Both the position numbers and the translations under genes were made by a program. A stretch of DNA of 64,000 nucleotides from an uncultured Bdellovibrionales bacterium (GTDB lineage: Bacteria; Bdellovibrionota; Bdellovibrionia; Bdellovibrionales; UBA1609): positions 1 through 64,000 of the forward strand of contig CALLAU010000054.1 in assembly GCA_938002015.1 (NCBI GenBank), read 5' to 3'. Under the pieces are notes generated by a model. It saw only the letters and a program-made list of their open reading frames with translations. It did not search any database and was not told the origin of the DNA. This document shows, in pieces, positions 59,613 to 64,000 of this stretch. Each line of letters opens with the position of its first letter. The first letter of the stretch is position 1.

Positions 59613-60842
59613 TTAAAACTTACTTAAAACTCTATTTTCTTTTTTAAAATTAGACAAATGAAAGAGGTACCAAATAACAGACATTAAAAAGAAAACAAGC
59701 CCAGCAACTCTTAAAGTGATCTCTTCTCCAACCGTATCAGCAAAATACCCAACTGGAAAAGAAGCCACAGGCCCAATGCTTCCAAAAGCCAAACCCACTA
59801 AAGCACTCACTCTACCTCGGTACTCTTCATCTACATCAAGCTGTAAACCCACAGTAAGAGCTGCAAACATAAGATAACTTGAAAACCCCATACAAAACAT
59901 TGTGATCCCTGCAAAAAGCACTGTTGGAGCAAAGGAGATCACTTGAAAAAAGAAGAATATAAGTGGAATACCTAGTTTTACAGCTACAACTGGACGCTTA
60001 GGCTTCCATACAGCAAAGCCAACTGAGCCTATCATTGAACCAAGAGCAGGAAACATAAAAAGGTTTCCAAACTCTTGAGCAGTTAGCCCAAATTTAGTCG
60101 CCACTAGAGTTTTTAAAACTGTCACATAAACTGGAAAAATAGTGATCATGGCTAATGTGAGCTGGCCTATTTGATACCTAAGTTTCTTATTATGCCAAAA
60201 GTAGGAAAGAGACGACTGCTGATCAACTTTATGAGCCCTCTCAGGCCTTGGATAAAGCTTTAAAAAGCGTACAGCAATCGCTACTATAATAAAACCTAGT
60301 CCATCAAAAAGAAAAACCACACTTGGTCCGTAAAAATTAAGAACAACACCGGCAACAAACGGTCCTAGCATTCTTCCAAAGTGAAAATTTGTAGAGTTAA
60401 TCGCCATAGCTTGTTGAAAATCTTCTTTAGGAACAAGTCTAACAACCACGGCTTGAAAAGTTGGCGAGTCATAGGACATGATCACACCTTCAATAAAAGC
60501 AAAAACAGCTAAGTGCCAAATCTGAATACTGCCCCATTCACAGAACAAGGCTAAAGAAAGAACCAAAGCACCCATAGCAAGCTGAGTCCAAAACATTAGT
60601 TTCTTTGCATCACTTCTATCTACTAGCGCTCCGCCTTTTAGAATAAGAAGAGTCACTGGAACAGCTCCAGCAAGCATCACCACACCTAAAGCGCTAGATT
60701 GCCCCGTTAATTCTAAAATAATCCAAGAACGCGCAAGTTCATGAGACCACCTTCCAACTAAAGAAAGGGTTCTTACAAAAAAGAAGATAAGAAAATTTTT
60801 GTTTTTAAATGGAGCTAAGCGAGTTGATAAGAATGTGCTCAA
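59613..60842 (-). CDS. MFS transporter (EntS-like, MFS_3)
   Basis: The 409-residue inner-membrane protein has about twelve helices. Visible family marks are FVRTLSLVGRWSHELARSWI at the N terminus, LKGGALVDRSDAKKLMFWTQ (loop 2-3 motif) and LDVDEEYRGRVSALVGLAFG (central loop). It resembles the EntS/MFS_3 group that exports siderophores or drugs; the substrate is unknown. It is transcribed alone, downstream of the metalloprotease gene with a terminator between. Confidence 0.9.
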   Translation of the reverse strand: MSTFLSTRLAPFKNKNFLIFFFVRTLSLVGRWSHELARSWIILELTGQSSALGVVMLAGAVPVTLLILKGGALVDRSDAKKLMFWTQLAMGALVLSLALFCEWGSIQIWHLAVFAFIEGVIMSYDSPTFQAVVVRLVPKEDFQQAMAINSTNFHFGRMLGPFVAGVVLNFYGPSVVFLFDGLGFIIVAIAVRFLKLYPRPERAHKVDQQSSLSYFWHNKKLRYQIGQLTLAMITIFPVYVTVLKTLVATKFGLTAQEFGNLFMFPALGSMIGSVGFAVWKPKRPVVAVKLGIPLIFFFFQVISFAPTVLFAGITMFCMGFSSYLMFAALTVGLQLDVDEEYRGRVSALVGLAFGSIGPVASFPVGYFADTVGEEITLRVAGLVFFLMSVIWYLFHLSNFKKENRVLSKF

Positions 60843-60843
60843 A

Positions 60844-60878
60844 TAAAAAAACCTCCACTACACTTAGTAATGGAGGTT
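60844..60878 (-). terminator. Rho-independent terminator of the metalloprotease gene
   Basis: On the minus strand AACCTCCA (plus 60871-60878) pairs with TGGAGGTT (60850-60857), followed by seven U. A second hairpin (ATACCTT/AAGGTAT, 60881-60898) lies between it and the stop codon. Confidence 0.88.
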
Positions 60879-60900
60879 ATATACCTTGAAAAAGGTATTA

Positions 60901-63900
60901 TTAGAAGCGCTGAAGTCTTAAAAAAGCAGAGATCATATTTCTCAGCATGTTTTTCTGAGCATCAGCTTCTTCCTTTTCTGTCCTAGCAGAAAGAACCCTA
61001 GAGTTATGCCTGCCAACATTTTGATCAACAACCGCTCTAAGGTCTTCATATGTAAAGATTGTAGCTTTATAAACTTCTCTTTCTGAAGAGACATGCTTAA
61101 TAAGGTCAGTATTTCCTCGCAGGGCTTCAGGAAGCGCACAAACAAACTCTTGATTAGCTTTTAATAAGTTATCTCTATTGTAAGCAGCTTCTTTCTTAAT
61201 GGCATCTCCCATCGTTAGAGCTTCATACTCAGTGACAGCTGAGGATACAACCTCAATAGCATTAACCATTCTTGCTCTAGCTTCAGCAGCCGAATCGGGT
61301 GAATATTCATTTAACTCACCCATTCTACTGATTTGAGATTTCATCTGTGCAATAAAACCCTCAGATTGAAAGTATGATATCGGAGTTTCTTCAGTTTCAG
61401 GGTTACCATCTAAATCAATGAAAACTATTGGAGTAGTTCCAAAACCACCAACCTTTGAGTTAATTAACGAAGCTATTATACTCAATTCGCTCTCATTAAG
61501 TTGAATACCCTCTTCAGGTTCTTCTTCCAATAAAAACCTACGGTAAGCTTCATTTACTTCATCAAACAAACCATCCAACTTATTCCTAAAACCTCCAACT
61601 CTTTGTTCAGTAAATGTTGGAGATGCGAACTCATCACCAGCATGAAGAGTGAAGAGCTCTCGACCAAACTTATATAACAACTCGTATATTTTCTCACCAT
61701 CAACTAACTCTGCCTTTTGGCTTTCGTTAATAGCATCAAACCTCTCAATAGAGTCCTTAACAAAAGCAGCTCCTTCATATGGATATACAAAGTAACTACC
61801 TAAATCCATAAACTTAATGTCAGCCCCACTTCTTACATAATAGTCCTTTTGATATGATGAAACTAATTCAACTCTAAATTGCTCAGCTCTCTTTAATGAA
61901 GCATCTCTATCATTGGGCACTGTGATTGCACTTCTATACATAGCTGCATAAAAACCAACTAGCTCATCTTCCTCAGAAAATCTAGAGTAAGCAGGGTTTA
62001 ATGGTCCTCCATAAATAATCGAAGCATCACTATTGTTATAGCAGCCTTCAAACGCAATTTCTTTAAATCTCGGGGTCAAACTACTGATTAGCATTGGATC
62101 ATAACTATCAAATGCTTCTCCGATTTGAGAATAACCTCCCAAAGAAAGCAGAGGAGCTACTTGCTGACTAACAGAACTAACTACCTCTTGCACTTTGTCA
62201 AAAGTCTCTTGATCTTCTTTTTCTGATACCGGCGCAAGAAGTCCAGCTCCAAAAGCACCACGACTATTTAATCTAACCCCATTATTTACTCTATCTTCTA
62301 ATCGAGCTCTAACAATGGTTCTTAAGTCAACTTCATCAATCATATTGGGGTAAAGTCCAGAAGCCCTGTCTTCAAAACTAGTAACTGTTCTTTGCGTAAT
62401 TGCAGCAAAGGAATTCGCTCTATAATTACTAAATCCTATAGTATCAAAACCAGTATTAGATCTAAGCCTATTATGTGAATATCTATAGCCTTGTAAAGGG
62501 TTTCCTACTTCTTCAATATTTGCAATGGCTAAACCTTGAGTCTGCGGGTCTACTAAATAAGATTTTTTAGATACAAGATAAGTATTGAGAGCTTGTCTAG
62601 ATATTTGGTCTAAACAACTACCAACATGAACATCTGCTTCATCATCTATACTTAACTGTATGAACTGTTTAATCTTTGAAAACTCAACAACTTCTTTAAG
62701 GGGCTCTCTTAATAAAGCCTGATTGTTAGACTTGTTAACAGGCATATAATCTACAACGCAATAATGGTTGAGCGTAAACGACTCATCCAATAAAAAGTTA
62801 AAGATTATATTTCTAGCTTGATAGTACTCTTTAAAAAGCTTTTGTTGAGCCGGGCTACCATTTCTTGAAGCTGATTTCAAAAAATCTGCATATTCATTGC
62901 TATCCTCAAACTCTTCTAAGTAAGAGTTCTCGGGGCTACCCATCTGTCTTGATAGAATTACCCTCCAAAAAGAGTATATCTCTCTTAATCGCTCAATTTG
63001 TTTTCGGGTGTATTTATCAAAGCCCCATTGGCTTCCAATCCTAGTATCTCTTGTTACTACGGAAATGGCCTTAACATACTTGATGTCTCTAATAATTGCC
63101 TCTGCTTTTTCTGCTGGAGTTGCACCTATATCGCTAAAATCACACATAGGATCTTCGTTAAGCCTAAAACCACCTTGTAAAACAGAGAATCCAATTTGAA
63201 TGTCAGAGTCATCACATGTTTCATACACCTTTCTAGGGACTCGAGTCTCTGCCACAGCTTGGTTAATTGACTTAGCAGCTGTTACCATCTCGCCAGCCTC
63301 ATTTGCTTCAACATCAACAACTGATACAAGGCTGTTCTCCAGGTTCTCAAACCTTCCAGTTTGTATAAAACGAACTGCTGCTAGGTCATAGGGACCAGGA
63401 AAGTAAGTACTTACTGTTGAACTATTACCATAATCCATGATTGATGATGTTGGCCAAAAGTCTTTACCAGGAATATCCTCAATATCAGTGTCATATACGT
63501 CTTTAATAAACTCAGCAGTAAGATAGTTATCTTCATCTGAACTACCATGCATATTATGGTGCAGCCCAGAGCCATGCAACATTTCATGTACAGTAGTTGC
63601 GAGAATTCTTTCAACTGCTAGTTTTGTCGAACAATCTTCTATTTCATCTTTTAAGTCATTATAGATATTCCTAGATGAAAACGTTGGTAAATTTTGCTCA
63701 TTCATAGATGATTTAAGCGCACTAAGCTTAGCTGCTAGCGGCTGGCACAGATTAGTTATGTAAGCGTGTCTTGATGGGGCAAAATCTTTATACGGATTAT
63801 TTAACTCCGCATATGCAAGCTGATCAATACCAAAGTTTAATGACCCATTGTTCTCTGCCTGAGCTGTCAACTTTATTTGAGAGTAAAAATCATCAAAGTT

Positions 63901-64000
63901 ACTATGCAGTAAATCTGAAGATGAACCATAGCCAGCTTGAGACAAAAAGTTACTGTCATAGTTAAAAGTGAAACCTCCACTGGAAACAATACCTGCAGAA
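60901..64000 (-). CDS. Large metzincin-type zinc metalloprotease, N terminus outside the window
   Basis: The frame is open to the window edge, so the start is missing; 1032 residues are visible. The metzincin motif HEMLHGSGLHH (HExxHxxGxxH) is followed about 40 residues later by SSIMDYGNSS, the Met-turn. Together these mark an active-site cleft of the metzincin clan (M10/M12/M43-like). Upstream is KVKFNYDSNFLSQ-like leader sequence that I cannot place. The C-terminal 800 residues are helical and charged, with no recognisable domain. Secretion is expected but the signal peptide lies beyond the window. A TTG at 63945 is a frame opening, not a likely start. Confidence 0.75.
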   Translation of the reverse strand, partial: SAGIVSSGGFTFNYDSNFLSQAGYGSSSDLLHSNFDDFYSQIKLTAQAENNGSLNFGIDQLAYAELNNPYKDFAPSRHAYITNLCQPLAAKLSALKSSMNEQNLPTFSSRNIYNDLKDEIEDCSTKLAVERILATTVHEMLHGSGLHHNMHGSSDEDNYLTAEFIKDVYDTDIEDIPGKDFWPTSSIMDYGNSSTVSTYFPGPYDLAAVRFIQTGRFENLENSLVSVVDVEANEAGEMVTAAKSINQAVAETRVPRKVYETCDDSDIQIGFSVLQGGFRLNEDPMCDFSDIGATPAEKAEAIIRDIKYVKAISVVTRDTRIGSQWGFDKYTRKQIERLREIYSFWRVILSRQMGSPENSYLEEFEDSNEYADFLKSASRNGSPAQQKLFKEYYQARNIIFNFLLDESFTLNHYCVVDYMPVNKSNNQALLREPLKEVVEFSKIKQFIQLSIDDEADVHVGSCLDQISRQALNTYLVSKKSYLVDPQTQGLAIANIEEVGNPLQGYRYSHNRLRSNTGFDTIGFSNYRANSFAAITQRTVTSFEDRASGLYPNMIDEVDLRTIVRARLEDRVNNGVRLNSRGAFGAGLLAPVSEKEDQETFDKVQEVVSSVSQQVAPLLSLGGYSQIGEAFDSYDPMLISSLTPRFKEIAFEGCYNNSDASIIYGGPLNPAYSRFSEEDELVGFYAAMYRSAITVPNDRDASLKRAEQFRVELVSSYQKDYYVRSGADIKFMDLGSYFVYPYEGAAFVKDSIERFDAINESQKAELVDGEKIYELLYKFGRELFTLHAGDEFASPTFTEQRVGGFRNKLDGLFDEVNEAYRRFLLEEEPEEGIQLNESELSIIASLINSKVGGFGTTPIVFIDLDGNPETEETPISYFQSEGFIAQMKSQISRMGELNEYSPDSAAEARARMVNAIEVVSSAVTEYEALTMGDAIKKEAAYNRDNLLKANQEFVCALPEALRGNTDLIKHVSSEREVYKATIFTYEDLRAVVDQNVGRHNSRVLSARTEKEEADAQKNMLRNMISAFLRLQRF

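Noticed and set aside
1..64000. Prophage, IS element or transposase
   Set aside because: I searched for transposase DDE motifs, phage structural genes and terminal inverted repeats and found none. The only traces of mobility are the tRNA-Cys repeats and the integrase-repeat remnant.

Overview
The window is 64 kb of AT-rich bacterial chromosome of the Bdellovibrio/Bacteriovorax type. The family-level origin is an inference from low GC, dense runs of short secreted proteins and lipoproteins of unknown family, many exported hydrolases, two TonB/ExbB/ExbD systems, a CarD regulator and a divergent ComM/XerC neighbourhood. I lean towards Bacteriovoracaceae (predatory Bdellovibrionota); a 16S or marker-gene comparison would settle it. 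Most of the window is ordinary core genome. There is one clear accessory zone (about 24.9-30.1 kb) and a second small one (about 40.3-41.1 kb).

Layout. 0-3 kb: methyltransferase tail, rpmG, an exbB-exbD-tonB operon behind a Fur-like box, and a secreted protein with 54-bp tandem repeats. 3-8.3 kb: LysM-like protein, OlsB-like acyltransferase, acetyl-CoA synthetase, an unknown, and a subtilase. 8.4-20.2 kb (minus strand): UvrD/Rep helicase, then, reading in the direction of transcription from 20.2 kb, an eight-gene Vibrio TonB2-like system: beta-helix protein, DUF3450, TtpC-like ExbB, ExbB, ExbD, TonB, TPR protein and TonB-dependent receptor. 20.5-24.8 kb: small secreted proteins, a TerB-like protein, an RlmI-like methyltransferase and an acidic lipoprotein.

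24.9-30.1 kb is an accessory zone ending at tRNA-Cys(GCA). It holds a HigBA-type toxin-antitoxin pair, a possible tiny cationic lipoprotein, an integrase-repeat remnant, an acetyltransferase, a lipoprotein, and a 2-kb segment bounded by a repeat of the tRNA 3' end. That segment carries a divergent pair: an Abi_C/HEPN-like gene and an HNH-like gene sharing a palindromic promoter region. This is the best candidate here for an undescribed (defence-like) cassette.

30.2-41 kb: degenerate ComM-like protein, Xer recombinase, several lipoproteins, an M15-like and an NlpC/P60-like peptidase, a slipin/NfeD pair followed by a possible DNA polymerase III psi-like protein, and a second toxin-antitoxin-like locus. 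41-49.8 kb: LpxL-like acyltransferase, uvrC, uvrB, an MtfA-like zinc peptidase, an exported FAM20C/HipA-like kinase and a lipoprotein. 49.9-53 kb: gltX, carD and an M15 peptidase. 53.2-59.6 kb: a redox cluster of di-haem peroxidase, animal-type haem peroxidase, large di-haem cytochrome and DUF1684 lipoprotein. 59.6-64 kb: MFS exporter and a large metzincin-type metalloprotease cut by the window edge.

All family names come from motifs recognised by eye. No database search was run. Start codons were moved where Shine-Dalgarno sites, signal peptides or family alignment favoured a downstream codon.
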